Positions 8,705 to 18,009 of a stretch of 64,000 nucleotides of DNA are shown piece by piece. Every line of letters begins with the position of its first letter. Position 1 is the first letter of the stretch. This DNA comes from Saprospiraceae bacterium (GTDB taxonomy: Bacteria; Bacteroidota; Bacteroidia; Chitinophagales; Saprospiraceae), in NCBI GenBank assembly GCA_020629715.1, contig JAHDCU010000001.1, positions 62,001-126,000 of the forward strand, given 5' to 3'. The notes under the pieces are model-generated. The model was not told the origin of the DNA and did no database searches. It saw only the letters and a program-made list of their open reading frames with translations. The position numbers and the translations under genes are program-made.

Positions 8705-10000
8705 TTAAGACTGTGCCGTCTCTCTTATTCTCTCTACCTCTTTTTTAAATTGAAGACCTCGGTCTTCATAGTTTTTAAATAAATCAAAGCTTGCACATGC
8801 AGGAGAAAGTAATACTACCTGTCCACTCTTTCCGAGTTCAAAAGCTTGTTCTACTGCAGCTTTCATACTCTTGGCTTCTGTTAGTACATGATCATTGCCG
8901 AAAGCATCTATCAACTTGGTGTTATCCAATCCCAAGCAGATGACATGATTTACTTTTTCATCCACTAATGACCGAATCGTATCATAGTCATTGCCTTTAT
9001 CGACACCACCTACGATCCAAATCACTTCTTCATCCATTGCTGCTAGCGCATATTGAACCGCATCAATGTTAGTTGCTTTACTATCATTGATAAATCGCAG
9101 TCCGCTTACTGGAGGTAATTCCTCCAATCGATGTTCGATCGCCTGAAATGTGCTCAACCCTTGTTGAATTGATTCGTATGACATTCCTAGAATCTCACAT
9201 ACTTGTACTGCACAATTTGCATTGAATATGTTATGTGTTCCTTTTAGATTTATTTCAAAACTTGTTGCTCCATCCTTTGATAGAACCTTTTTATGTTGAT
9301 TCGACACCTTATGTATCGATGATTTTATGTTTTGCAAGCGATCAGTAATCAATCGATCTTCTTGATTGATAATCAAGTGATCAAATGATTTTTGCTGAGC
9401 GGCAATCTTCATTTTAGCTTCCGCATACTTACCAATATCATAGCCATATCGATCTAGATGATCGGCTGTGATATTGAGTACAACTGCGATATCTGGACTA
9501 AATTCCATGACATCATCTAATTGAAAACTACTCAGTTCCAAGACCCAATATTCATGATCATCTGAAACTAATTGCCTCGCCCAACTGTGACCAATATTTC
9601 CTGCTAGTCCTACATCATATCCTCCGTTTTTCAGAAGCTGATAGATAAGACTCGTGGTAGTAGTCTTGCCATTGCTCCCTGTGATCGCAATAATCTTCGC
9701 ATCGGTATATTTAAATGCAAATTCGATCTCCGACACAATCCGTACATCCGCTTCTCTAAGCTTTTGGATGACTGTTGCCTTTTCAGGAATACCTGGACTT
9801 TTAACTACTAAGTCCGCTTTCAATAATCTTTCAATAGTATGACCGCTTTCTTCAAAGTCGACCTTATGATCTTGAAGCGCTTGCCGATAGTGATCTTTTA
9901 TAGACCCGTATTCTGACAAGAATACTTCTTGATTTTTATGTTTTGCAAGTAGTGCTGCTCCTACTCCACTTTCGCCGCCTCCGAGAATCGCTATGTTCAT
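8705..10000 (-). CDS. murD: UDP-N-acetylmuramoyl-L-alanine--D-glutamate ligase
   Basis: A 431-residue Mur ligase that adds D-Glu in the cytoplasm. The N-terminal nucleotide-binding domain opens with ILGGGESGVGAALLAK, the ATP loop is ITGSNGKTTTTSL, and the central domain has LELSSFQLD and LNITADHLDRY. The C-terminal domain holds FINDSKATN, IWIVGG-DKGND and LLSPACASFD, all typical of MurD. It follows mraY by one base and precedes ftsW by 64 bases. Confidence 0.97.
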   Translation of the reverse strand: MNIAILGGGESGVGAALLAKHKNQEVFLSEYGSIKDHYRQALQDHKVDFEESGHTIERLLKADLVVKSPGIPEKATVIQKLREADVRIVSEIEFAFKYTDAKIIAITGSNGKTTTTSLIYQLLKNGGYDVGLAGNIGHSWARQLVSDDHEYWVLELSSFQLDDVMEFSPDIAVVLNITADHLDRYGYDIGKYAEAKMKIAAQQKSFDHLIINQEDRLITDRLQNIKSSIHKVSNQHKKVLSKDGATSFEINLKGTHNIFNANCAVQVCEILGMSYESIQQGLSTFQAIEHRLEELPPVSGLRFINDSKATNIDAVQYALAAMDEEVIWIVGGVDKGNDYDTIRSLVDEKVNHVICLGLDNTKLIDAFGNDHVLTEAKSMKAAVEQAFELGKSGQVVLLSPACASFDLFKNYEDRGLQFKKEVERIRETAQS

Positions 10001-10001
10001 A

Positions 10002-11267
10002 TTAGCGAATCTTAAAGGTGATGATCGTTAAGATGGCAAGCATAATACCGACGATCCAAAATCTGGTTACTATTTTGGATTCGTGCATTCCCATTTTTTG
10101 GTAATGGTGATGCAATGGCGACATCAAGAATACCCTTCTTCCTTCGCCATATTTCTTTTTGGTGTATTTGAAATAACTGACTTGAATCATGACTGACAGC
10201 GTTTCGACTAGGAAGATTCCGCAAAGAATTGGAATCAAAAACTCTTTTCTCAAGAGTATAGCCATTGCTCCGATCACTCCACCGATCATTAGACTTCCAG
10301 TATCACCCATAAAGACTTTAGCTGGATATGAATTATACCAAAGAAAACCAATGCATCCACCCAAAAAGCATGATGCAAAAATGGTCATCTCAGAAGCTCC
10401 GGGGATGTAATAGATGCTCAGATAATCTGAGATTATAGCATTTTCTGAAACATAAGCGATCAGGGCTAATACAGCAGCAATAATAGCTGAAAGTCCTGCT
10501 GTCAAACCGTCAATTCCATCCGTCAAGTTACTAGAATTTGATACCCCAGTAATAATGAATATGATGATAGGAATAAAAACAATCCAAGCTAAACTGGCTG
10601 CATTATCTCCCAAAAACCATAATAAACTGGCATAGTCAAACTTACTTTCTTTCAAAAATGGCAGATTAGTCCATGTACTCTTAACAAAAGCGACTTGCTG
10701 CGATACTGCCGAAGAATTGATAGATGAAATACGAGTTTCGAACTGCTCAATGACCTCCATATTCTGTGCTTGCGCCACTTCTAATGGTACTCTGATCACT
10801 ACATCATCATGGAAAAGCATAGTCAATCCGATCAAGAGCCCTAACCCTACTTGACCAAGAATTTTAAACTTGCCTTGTAATCCATCTTTATTCTTTTTGA
10901 ATACTTTAATATAGTCATCTAGAAAGCCTACCGCAGCCATCCAAGCTGCAGAAACAATCAGTAAGAGGATATATACATTTGTCAAATCTGCCAATAATAG
11001 ACATGGGATCATTATGGACAGCAGGATGATAAATCCTCCCATTGTTGGAGTACCAGCTTTCTCGACTTGACCTTCGAGACCAAGATCACGAATGCTCTCT
11101 CCTACTTGCAATCTTTTCAAAGAACGAATGATCCGACTTCCGAAAACCATAGATATCAATAATGATAAAATAATGGCTACTCCAGAACGGAACGTAATAT
11201 ATTGAAACAGACTTGCGCCTGGCAAATCATGTTGTTTCTCTAAGAATTCAAATAAATGATATAACAT
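10002..11267 (-). CDS. mraY: Phospho-N-acetylmuramoyl-pentapeptide-transferase
   Basis: A 421-residue integral membrane transferase that makes lipid I from UDP-MurNAc-pentapeptide and undecaprenyl phosphate. Hallmarks are TPTMGGF near the N-terminus, the catalytic Asp pair in [36 protein letters not shown], and the C-terminal [10 protein letters not shown]. An extra loop of about 70 residues (around 175-245) makes it longer than Proteobacterial MraY, as is common in Bacteroidota. The frame is open to 11327, but MLYHLFEFL at 11267 matches the family N-terminus, leaving about 150 bases of spacer after murE. Confidence 0.95.
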   Translation of the reverse strand: MLYHLFEFLEKQHDLPGASLFQYITFRSGVAIILSLLISMVFGSRIIRSLKRLQVGESIRDLGLEGQVEKAGTPTMGGFIILLSIMIPCLLLADLTNVYILLLIVSAAWMAAVGFLDDYIKVFKKNKDGLQGKFKILGQVGLGLLIGLTMLFHDDVVIRVPLEVAQAQNMEVIEQFETRISSINSSAVSQQVAFVKSTWTNLPFLKESKFDYASLLWFLGDNAASLAWIVFIPIIIFIITGVSNSSNLTDGIDGLTAGLSAIIAAVLALIAYVSENAIISDYLSIYYIPGASEMTIFASCFLGGCIGFLWYNSYPAKVFMGDTGSLMIGGVIGAMAILLRKEFLIPILCGIFLVETLSVMIQVSYFKYTKKKYGEGRRVFLMSPLHHHYQKMGMHESKIVTRFWIVGIMLAILTIITFKIR

Positions 11268-11416
11268 CGTTAAAACTTCACTTTTAAAAGAACAGCGCAG
11301 TGAACGCTCCAGAACGTTATCTGGCAATGATGTTCACCGCAACTGTTAAAACCAACCTGAGAATGATAATAGAACCTACTCTTAAATATCTTATCTACAT
11401 GAGGCTTAGACGGACC

Positions 11417-12868
11417 TCATAGTGTTGATGTTATTATTTGTTTATCGTCAAATGGCAACTTTTCGCCATTAATTTCTTGGTACTTTTCATGCCCCTTGCC
11501 TGCAACTACGATTATATCGCCACTGGCAGCGAGCATGACTCCTGTTTTTATAGCCTCCTTTCGGTCCACTATACGCAGGTATTTTTTATTCTTTGCCAAT
11601 CCTTTTTCCATATCATCTAGGATACTTTCAGGCTTTTCAGACCTAGGATTGTCACTTGTCAAAATCAATATATCGCTGTACTTTTCAGCAATAGCAGCCA
11701 TCTTGGGCCTTTTTCCTTTATCACGATCTCCACCGCATCCGATCACGGTAATGATCTGAGCTTTCGATCGCTTCATCTCTTTGACATTTTTCAAAAGATT
11801 ATCTACCGCATCCGGTGTATGAGCATAATCTACAATGGCAGACTTTCCACTTTCAGGATTATGACTGTAGTCAAATCTCCCTTCAGCACCTTGCAATCCA
11901 CTCAGCACAGGCAATATTTCCTCTTTAGGAATATCAAACCCACTTGCTACGCCATAAACAGCAGCTAGATTATACGCGTTGTATGCTCCTCTTAGCCTTA
12001 CAAAAACTTCAGATCTATTAAGCTCCAGGTGTAGTCCTGCAATTTCATTTGCCACGATCCTTGCTTTATAATCTGCCATCCTTCGCAAAGCATAGGTTTT
12101 ATGCTCCGCCTTACAATCATGTAGCATTACTTCTGCCTGCTTATCATCTGCATTTACAAGTGCAATAGCGTCTTTATTCAGTATGTCAAAAAACTTCTTT
12201 TTAGTCAAGACATAATCATTATATGTCTTATGGTAATCCAAGTGATCTTGCGACAGATTGGTAAATATCGCCTGACTAAAAGTCAAGCCTTCAATTCTAC
12301 CTTGATCGATACCATGCGAACTCACTTCCATAAAAGCATATTCACATCCTGCATCTCTCATCTTCGCTAGCAATTCATTGACCTTGATAATATCAGGTGT
12401 CGTATGAGTCGCTACCTCTTCGTGATCGCCAAACTGATATTTAATTGTAGATATCAGTCCAGCTTTATATCCTAAGCCAGTAAAGAGCTGATGCAAAAGC
12501 ACGACTACCGTACTTTTTCCATTCGTCCCTGTCACTCCGACTAATCGAAGATCTTGACTTGGGTCATCATAGAATCTCGTAGCAAGATCAGCTATCATTT
12601 GTTTAGGTTTTGACCAAGAGACATACGTGACGTGATCATGTATATCTTGAGGTAAATCCTCACAAAAAATCACTGAAGCTCCTCGCTTCACAGCTGAATC
12701 AATATAGTTATGACCGTCTACCGCTAGACCTTTCATCGCTATAAATGCCATACCTGTTCGCGTAGCTCGACTATCTAACACAAGCCCATTGACTTGCACT
12801 TGATCGCTTCCCACTACATTGATCCTAGGATCACTTGGCAATATTTCAAACAACTTCTTGGAATACAA
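11417..12868 (-). CDS. murE: UDP-N-acetylmuramoyl-tripeptide synthetase, meso-diaminopimelate type
   Basis: A 483-residue Mur ligase that adds the third stem-peptide residue. The ATP loop GVTGTNGKSTVVVLL and the EVSSHGIDQGR and TNLSQDHLDYH blocks identify MurE. The motif DNPR within LTSDNPRSEKP (about residue 407) is the known signature for meso-diaminopimelate rather than lysine. It is spaced 6 bases after ftsI. Confidence 0.96.
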   Translation of the reverse strand: MYSKKLFEILPSDPRINVVGSDQVQVNGLVLDSRATRTGMAFIAMKGLAVDGHNYIDSAVKRGASVIFCEDLPQDIHDHVTYVSWSKPKQMIADLATRFYDDPSQDLRLVGVTGTNGKSTVVVLLHQLFTGLGYKAGLISTIKYQFGDHEEVATHTTPDIIKVNELLAKMRDAGCEYAFMEVSSHGIDQGRIEGLTFSQAIFTNLSQDHLDYHKTYNDYVLTKKKFFDILNKDAIALVNADDKQAEVMLHDCKAEHKTYALRRMADYKARIVANEIAGLHLELNRSEVFVRLRGAYNAYNLAAVYGVASGFDIPKEEILPVLSGLQGAEGRFDYSHNPESGKSAIVDYAHTPDAVDNLLKNVKEMKRSKAQIITVIGCGGDRDKGKRPKMAAIAEKYSDILILTSDNPRSEKPESILDDMEKGLAKNKKYLRIVDRKEAIKTGVMLAASGDIIVVAGKGHEKYQEINGEKLPFDDKQIITSTL

Positions 12869-12874
12869 TTCCTA

Positions 12875-15004
12875 TTAGTTTAAATAAATTTCAATCTGTT
12901 GACCCGACACTTTCGCCCCAGGCTTAATACTTTGTTTCTTCACTTTCCCTACACCTTCAATCTTTACATCTAATCCTACATTTTCAAGGATGTAAACTGC
13001 ATCTCGAAGCCCCATACCTATCACATTAGGCACTTGATCACCTTTGATTTTTTTCTTATCGATGGTCAGTTTATTTCGCTCTGGCGCTATATCTACCCAC
13101 CGACTTTTAGAATTCACTTCGACGTCGAGATCGATGTGATTGATGAGTTTTGCGTAGTCACTCGCATAACCCGAATGCTTGTTAGGCATTTTCTTATTTT
13201 GAAGTTCAGCATATTGCTCTCGGACAGGATCAAGCAAATCACCTTTGACTTGATATATCTTTTCAGCAATATTCTTAAAAACAGGTCCCGCTACACTGCC
13301 ACCATAGTATCCTTTTTTAGGATCATAAAACATGACAATCATCGAGTATTTAGGCGCATCTACCGGAAAATATCCAGCGAATGATGCGTTGTATTTTTTT
13401 CGTTCTTCTTTTTTAGTATAGTTTACTCGTGCCGTACCCGTTTTACCTGCGATCTTTACAATATCAGATTTCAATCCTTTACCAGTACCCGACTCCACTA
13501 CTGACTCTAACATATACTGTAGCGTCTCAATATTTGATTTAGAAGCCATCGCCGACACTTCCACTTTTGGTTTGATTTCTCTCAATATCTCAGCTTCATG
13601 CGAAATTTCTTTCACCAAGTACGGCTTCATTAATCTACCATTATTAGCGATACCGTTATAAAACTTAAGTATCTGCAACGGAGTCATACTCGACTCATAC
13701 CCATGTGCCATCCAAGGCAATGTCGTACCTGACCATTTAGCCTTATCTTTCACAGGATGTTTGACTAAAGGCATTGGCTCACCCGCAATTTCTATATGCG
13801 TTTTATCCGTAAGACCAAATTGCTCCAAATATGAAACATATTTCTTTTTACCCTCTAAGCCCTTGAAATGCTTTAGCGCAAAACTTGCTATTCCCACATT
13901 AGATGATTCTTCGATTACCTCTAAGAAGTTCAGCATATTTCGTCCATGACGATGTGAATCTTCCATCCAGAGGTCATAAAACTTTTTCCTACCACCTGAG
14001 ACTTCCACTCGATCTTTCAAGTCAATATTAGATCCTTCTAATAATGCAAGCGCCGTAAAGAGCTTCGCCGTAGACCCAGGCTCACTTGATGTGCCAACTG
14101 CATGGTTATAAATCTCTGCATAGCCACCAGACTTTAGCTTCGACAAGTTAGAAATTGCTTTAATCCCACCAGTTTCTACATCCATGACCACTGCACAAGC
14201 AGCTTCTGCTTCCTGGTGCAATACCATGGATAACAGCTCATTATGAACAATATCCTGCACTTCTACATCAATTGTAGTATATAAATCTGCTCCACGCTGC
14301 GTCTCAAATTCTGATGGATCAAAAACTGGAATCCAAACTCCTCTATCTACCAATCTCTCCAATCGCTTTTCTTCTTTACCTTTTAAAAAAGTATCAAAAG
14401 CTCCTTCGAGACCAATTTTAGAAGCATTCTGACGATCAACTCCAATCGTCCTAGAAGCCATCTCTTTATAGGGCTTTCCTCTGCGAGAAGTCTTATCGAT
14501 AATAATCCCACCAGAATTTCTACCCTTTCGAAAGAGTGGAAATTTCCTTGCTTTATCAATCTGCTCAAAAGTTAGATTTTTTGCTATCGGAATACTTTTA
14601 GAACCCTTTTTCTTATGCTTTTTCCATCCTTGCCTTGCATCGACAAGTCTCTTCTTCCATTCCGACGGTGTTTTATTAGCATTTAAGTGTTTTGTAATCA
14701 AAATACATAAGCTATCTATCCCTCTTTCGAAGGAATAATCCGTTGATACCGTCGGATCCATTCGTATGTCAAAGATCATTTCAGAAGCTGCCAGCAAGCT
14801 GCCATCTTCCGCATATATATTTCCGCGATCAGCCTTTACAGGCTGCCACTTCACATATTTGCCACCAAGCTCTCGCCACTCATCACCCTCTACGACACTT
14901 ACATTAAAGAGTCGCAAGACTACTACCAAGGCTACAGCTACAAAAACCGCCATCACCAAATACGCCCTTATTAGTAGTTCGTTTTTCCTATTCATTTGAG
15001 CCAT
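12875..15004 (-). CDS. ftsI: Septal class B penicillin-binding protein with PASTA domain
   Basis: A 709-residue transpeptidase that crosslinks septal peptidoglycan. One membrane-spanning segment at about residues 13-31 anchors it. A dimerisation domain follows, then the transpeptidase domain with the SxxK motif (GSTAK, about residue 310), SSN (about 367) and KTGT (about 519). The last ~60 residues form a single PASTA domain (VPNVIGMGLRDAVYILENVG). Its start overlaps ftsL by up to 17 bases; an alternative ATG three codons in (14995) would shorten that to 8. Position after ftsL makes it FtsI rather than the elongation PBP2. Confidence 0.95.
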   Translation of the reverse strand: MAQMNRKNELLIRAYLVMAVFVAVALVVVLRLFNVSVVEGDEWRELGGKYVKWQPVKADRGNIYAEDGSLLAASEMIFDIRMDPTVSTDYSFERGIDSLCILITKHLNANKTPSEWKKRLVDARQGWKKHKKKGSKSIPIAKNLTFEQIDKARKFPLFRKGRNSGGIIIDKTSRRGKPYKEMASRTIGVDRQNASKIGLEGAFDTFLKGKEEKRLERLVDRGVWIPVFDPSEFETQRGADLYTTIDVEVQDIVHNELLSMVLHQEAEAACAVVMDVETGGIKAISNLSKLKSGGYAEIYNHAVGTSSEPGSTAKLFTALALLEGSNIDLKDRVEVSGGRKKFYDLWMEDSHRHGRNMLNFLEVIEESSNVGIASFALKHFKGLEGKKKYVSYLEQFGLTDKTHIEIAGEPMPLVKHPVKDKAKWSGTTLPWMAHGYESSMTPLQILKFYNGIANNGRLMKPYLVKEISHEAEILREIKPKVEVSAMASKSNIETLQYMLESVVESGTGKGLKSDIVKIAGKTGTARVNYTKKEERKKYNASFAGYFPVDAPKYSMIVMFYDPKKGYYGGSVAGPVFKNIAEKIYQVKGDLLDPVREQYAELQNKKMPNKHSGYASDYAKLINHIDLDVEVNSKSRWVDIAPERNKLTIDKKKIKGDQVPNVIGMGLRDAVYILENVGLDVKIEGVGKVKKQSIKPGAKVSGQQIEIYLN

Positions 15005-15323
15005 TTTCTGACTTCATTGTTTCTATCCTCTTGACTTTCCGCCCATCGGTTTTAAGCCCAGAATCTTTTACTCTCTCTGCCACCTGCGAATGCACTCCGT
15101 CATATACGATCTTATTTTTGACCTGCATATACTCGTAATTGAGCTCTTTCAACTCTTTTTTAAGCACAATCGCTCTTCGCTGCTTTTTTTCAACACTATG
15201 CACATTTGCAATGTAGACGACCCCCAGAATGATCACAAAACATAAGTACCCAAGGTGCTTATAGATCCACTTTACAGCCTGGAATCTAAAAAATGTAGTT
15301 TTCCTATTTTGATCGTCGTTCAT
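14988..15323 (-). CDS. ftsL: FtsL-like division protein
   Basis: A 111-residue bitopic protein with a basic cytoplasmic N-terminus, one transmembrane segment (about residues 24-42, YLCFVIILGVVYIANVHS) and a short leucine-zipper-like periplasmic helix. This is the FtsL architecture, and it sits between rsmH and ftsI where FtsL is expected. FtsL sequences diverge strongly, so the call rests mainly on topology and position. I chose the ATG at 15323 (MNDDQNRK), which overlaps the end of rsmH by 20 bases; the frame also has an ATG at 15344. Confidence 0.8.
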   Translation of the reverse strand: MNDDQNRKTTFFRFQAVKWIYKHLGYLCFVIILGVVYIANVHSVEKKQRRAIVLKKELKELNYEYMQVKNKIVYDGVHSQVAERVKDSGLKTDGRKVKRIETMKSENGSNE

Positions 15324-16218
15324 ATATAGCTTGCTTTTCAGCAATTCTCATTTTTGCGCTTTTCGACCTTGAGTTAAGCTCCATCTCACTTTCAGATGGC
15401 AACACAAGACCTTTTCCTACTTTTTTCATCATCACGGTTTGCCGACCATACTCATCTTGCTGTGTATGATACTTACCTGCAATCGCTTGCTTAGCAAACT
15501 TATCTTCGAGCGAATGATAACTAATCACGACTAGCCTTCCACCAGGATTCAAAAGATCTATCGCATCTTTCAGGAACTCCTTAAGCGCATCGAGCTCTTC
15601 ATTAACCTCAATACGAAGCGCCTGAAAAACCTGAGCCAGATAACGATTGCGATCTCCAATCCTTATAGATTCTAGCACAGTCATCAACTCTGACATCTGA
15701 CCAAAATCACAAGATCGTCGCTCTCTCACTATTCTCGCTGCAAGCGTTTTAGAATTACGGACTTGGCCATAATCACTGAACACTCGTACGAGATCTTTCT
15801 CATCGTAGTACTTCAAAACATGTTGAGCAGTTTTTTCTGAAGCTTGATTCATACGCATGTCCACTGGACCGTCATATCGATATGAAAAACCTCTTTCTGC
15901 CGCATCAAACTGCCAGGATGATACTCCTAAATCTGCCAAAACACCGTCAATCCCTGACTCTCCATGATATCGCATCCACTGTTTGATATATCTAAAATTA
16001 GATCGTATCAAAGTAAGCCGCTCATCATTAAACTGATTGGCAAAAGCATCAAAATCCTGATCAAAACCATACAGACGCCCGTTAGCGCCTAGGCTATTTA
16101 AAATCGATTTGGAATGTCCTCCAGCACCAAATGTTACGTCAACATAGATACCCGAAGGGTTAATTTTTAGAGCTTCAATACTCTCCGCGAGCAAGACTGA
16201 AGTATGGTAGTCCGACAT
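15304..16218 (-). CDS. rsmH: 16S rRNA (cytosine(1402)-N(4))-methyltransferase
   Basis: A 304-residue S-adenosylmethionine-dependent methyltransferase (MraW/RsmH) modifying C1402 in the ribosomal decoding centre. It opens with HTSVLLAESIEAL, has the SAM loop VDVTFGAGGHSKSIL, the GVLADLGVSSWQFD block, the RGFSYRYDGPVDMRM segment, and the C-terminal ISYHSLEDKFAKQ. It is the second gene of the dcw operon, 11 bases after mraZ. Confidence 0.97.
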   Translation of the reverse strand: MSDYHTSVLLAESIEALKINPSGIYVDVTFGAGGHSKSILNSLGANGRLYGFDQDFDAFANQFNDERLTLIRSNFRYIKQWMRYHGESGIDGVLADLGVSSWQFDAAERGFSYRYDGPVDMRMNQASEKTAQHVLKYYDEKDLVRVFSDYGQVRNSKTLAARIVRERRSCDFGQMSELMTVLESIRIGDRNRYLAQVFQALRIEVNEELDALKEFLKDAIDLLNPGGRLVVISYHSLEDKFAKQAIAGKYHTQQDEYGRQTVMMKKVGKGLVLPSESEMELNSRSKSAKMRIAEKQAIYERRSK

Positions 16219-16229
16219 TAGCTACATCA

Positions 16230-16700
16230 TTAATTAAGCATAATGTTATTTTGCGTATCATTTCCAAATATCTCATTGGCAATGGAAGCAAAATCTTCGG
16301 GTTCTTCCGTTAGCATTTTCTGATATTCTGCTTTAGACCATATTTCTATTTGCTCTTGATATGCAAAAAGGACGATTTCTTTTTCCATCGTTGCATAATC
16401 AATTAAGCCCTTAGGCAATAAGATCCGATCAGCACTATCTGGAGCAATTTCAGTTGCGCCGCGATAAAAATATCGAATAGCTTGTCTCTGTCTTGTGTTG
16501 TAAATATTGAGCTGGTTTATCTCATTTACTTTCTTATCCCAAACGTCTTTAGGATAAAGCATAAGGTGTTTTTCAAATCCTCGATTTACCGTAAATCGAA
16601 TCTCATCCATACCACCTAATTGTTTGAGCAATGCACTCGGAAGCTTTAGTCTTCCTTTCGCATCCAACTTGCAATCATATTCGCCAGTTAATTGGTGCAT
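16230..16700 (-). CDS. mraZ: Transcriptional regulator MraZ
   Basis: A 156-residue protein with two SpoVT/AbrB-like halves: LTGEYDCKLDAKGRLKLPSALLKQLG near the N-terminus, and ATEIAPDSADRILLPKGLIDYA in the second half, each containing the D--GR-/D--DRI- turn. MraZ forms a ring and binds tandem repeats in front of the dcw operon, of which it is the first gene. Such repeats are present 35-59 bases upstream of its start (separate entry), so autoregulation is likely. Confidence 0.96.
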   Translation of the reverse strand: MHQLTGEYDCKLDAKGRLKLPSALLKQLGGMDEIRFTVNRGFEKHLMLYPKDVWDKKVNEINQLNIYNTRQRQAIRYFYRGATEIAPDSADRILLPKGLIDYATMEKEIVLFAYQEQIEIWSKAEYQKMLTEEPEDFASIANEIFGNDTQNNIMLN

Positions 16701-16726
16701 TTTCGCTCACTCTCTTTTCGTTGAGT

Positions 16727-16734
16727 CAAATATA
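16727..16734 (-). promoter_or_regulatory. -7 box of the dcw operon promoter
   Basis: On the minus strand the octamer TATATTTG is an exact match to the Bacteroidota -7 consensus TAnnTTTG. It ends 26 bases upstream of the mraZ ATG. I see no clear TTTG at the -33 position; that place is taken by the MraZ-type repeats. Confidence 0.6.
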
Positions 16735-16759
16735 GGGCAAGAAATCCCACATTCTCCCA
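16735..16759 (-). promoter_or_regulatory. MraZ operator: 10-bp spaced TGGGA repeats
   Basis: Read on the minus strand, TGGGA (16755-16759), five bases, TGGGA (16745-16749), five bases, TGCCC (16735-16739, degenerate). The arrangement matches the TGGGN-N5 direct repeats bound by MraZ in E. coli, and the outer repeat is preceded by AAAAG, which recalls the AAAGTG boxes reported in mollicutes. The last unit directly abuts the -7 box, so bound MraZ would occupy the -33 region. No other repeats of this type are visible in the upstream gap. Confidence 0.7.
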
Positions 16760-17180
16760 CTTTTTAACACAAAAAATGAAAAAACATTAAACTTTTTTCA
16801 AATTCATAGCTCACTGTAAGCATATTGTTTACATATTATAAAAATATTGCTTATGTCACGTAGGAAATATAAGCTCTTCGTTCGTTACTATCTTTAGGTT
16901 GGAATATATGTAAGTGACTAATTAATGATCAACTATACATACAATACGAATATATAATAAATTTATTTAATATGTAAGTGGTTGATGAATTAAAGTCGAT
17001 GTTTGGGAGTCGTTATTCGAAAGTCGGTAGCCGTTGTTCGGAGTTCGAGGGATCGTTATTGGTGGGTCGTTGATTGTGCAATTCATAACTGCTCAACTCA
17101 TAGTTTTAACCGATTATCGAATTAAAAGATTAAAAATTTGACTACCCCATCTCCCTGGCGAACAACTCCCCCACTAGAAA
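16760..17180. other. Intergenic region with degenerate GTCG-rich repeats
   Basis: No credible gene. The part next to mraZ is A/T-rich. From about 16990 to 17075 there is a degenerate array of short units of the type GTCGTTATTCGAAAGTCGG / GTTCGGAGTTCGAGG / GTCGTTGATTG. A similar stretch occurs after yaaA at 24185-24262. I see no terminator-quality hairpin. Confidence 0.5.
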
Positions 17181-17912
17181 CTACACCTTATAATACCCTT
17201 TCAATCCTCGCCACCTCAGTTTGATGACTCCACCGATGGCTTCATATATTATAGAGCTATCGAGTTTAGAGACTCCTTTTTCACGATCCTTAAAGATGAT
17301 GGGTACTTCGGAGATTTTAAATCCATTGATGCGGCTGGCATATTTCATTTCGATCTGAAAGCCGTAACCGATCAAACTGATCTTATCAAGATTGAGTGTA
17401 TCTAATACTTTGCGAGAATAGCAAATAAAACCTGCTGTAGGATCCTTTACTGGTAACCACGAAATCATACGTACATATAATGATGCCCCATATGACAATA
17501 TAAGCCGATCCATTGGCCAATCTTTGATACCACCTCCTTTAGTATATCTAGAACCTACTGCGATATCAGCATCAGTATCTCGACATCGCTCTATAAGACG
17601 CATCACATCCTTAGGGTTGTGACTAAAGTCTGCATCCATTTCGATCATATAATCAAAGCCATGTTTTAATCCATATCGAAAGCCTTCTAAATATGCTGTA
17701 CCCAAGCCCAGTTTTCCTGATCTCTTCAAAAGATGCAATCTGTCACCATACTCTTTTTGTAACTCTTCAACTTGCTCTGCCGTACCGTCTGGACTATTGT
17801 CATCTACCACCAATATGGTCAACATATCATCCTGAGACAGCACTGCGGGAATAATGTCATTGATATTTTCAATTTCATTATATGTAGGTATGATGACTAG
17901 TGCTCTTTTCAA
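17181..17912 (-). CDS. Polyprenol monophosphate mannose synthase-like GT2 glycosyltransferase
   Basis: A 243-residue family 2 glycosyltransferase of the DPM1 type without C-terminal membrane helices. It shows IPTYNEIENI near the start, VVDDNSPDGTAE, the metal-binding MDADFSHNP, and DPTAGFICYSRKVL with GYGFQIEMKY, all typical of dolichyl/polyprenyl-phosphate mannosyltransferases. Such enzymes transfer mannose or another hexose from a nucleotide sugar to a lipid phosphate at the cytoplasmic membrane face. The sugar actually used cannot be read from sequence. It stands alone between the dcw promoter region and the E1 gene, on the same strand as both. Confidence 0.88.
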   Translation of the reverse strand: MKRALVIIPTYNEIENINDIIPAVLSQDDMLTILVVDDNSPDGTAEQVEELQKEYGDRLHLLKRSGKLGLGTAYLEGFRYGLKHGFDYMIEMDADFSHNPKDVMRLIERCRDTDADIAVGSRYTKGGGIKDWPMDRLILSYGASLYVRMISWLPVKDPTAGFICYSRKVLDTLNLDKISLIGYGFQIEMKYASRINGFKISEVPIIFKDREKGVSKLDSSIIYEAIGGVIKLRWRGLKGYYKV

Positions 17913-18009
17913 TTAGGGTTTAGGATTATGGGTTTAGGGTGGAAATAAATATTCTTATTAACTGTAAGTGGTCATCGCTAAATGATTAGCCATAAATGGT
18001 AATTATATA

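Noticed and set aside
17913-17945. TTAGGG-like units (TTAGGGTTTAGG, GGGTTTAGGG)
   Set aside because: Only a few imperfect units in a short spacer; no reason to suspect a telomere-type function.
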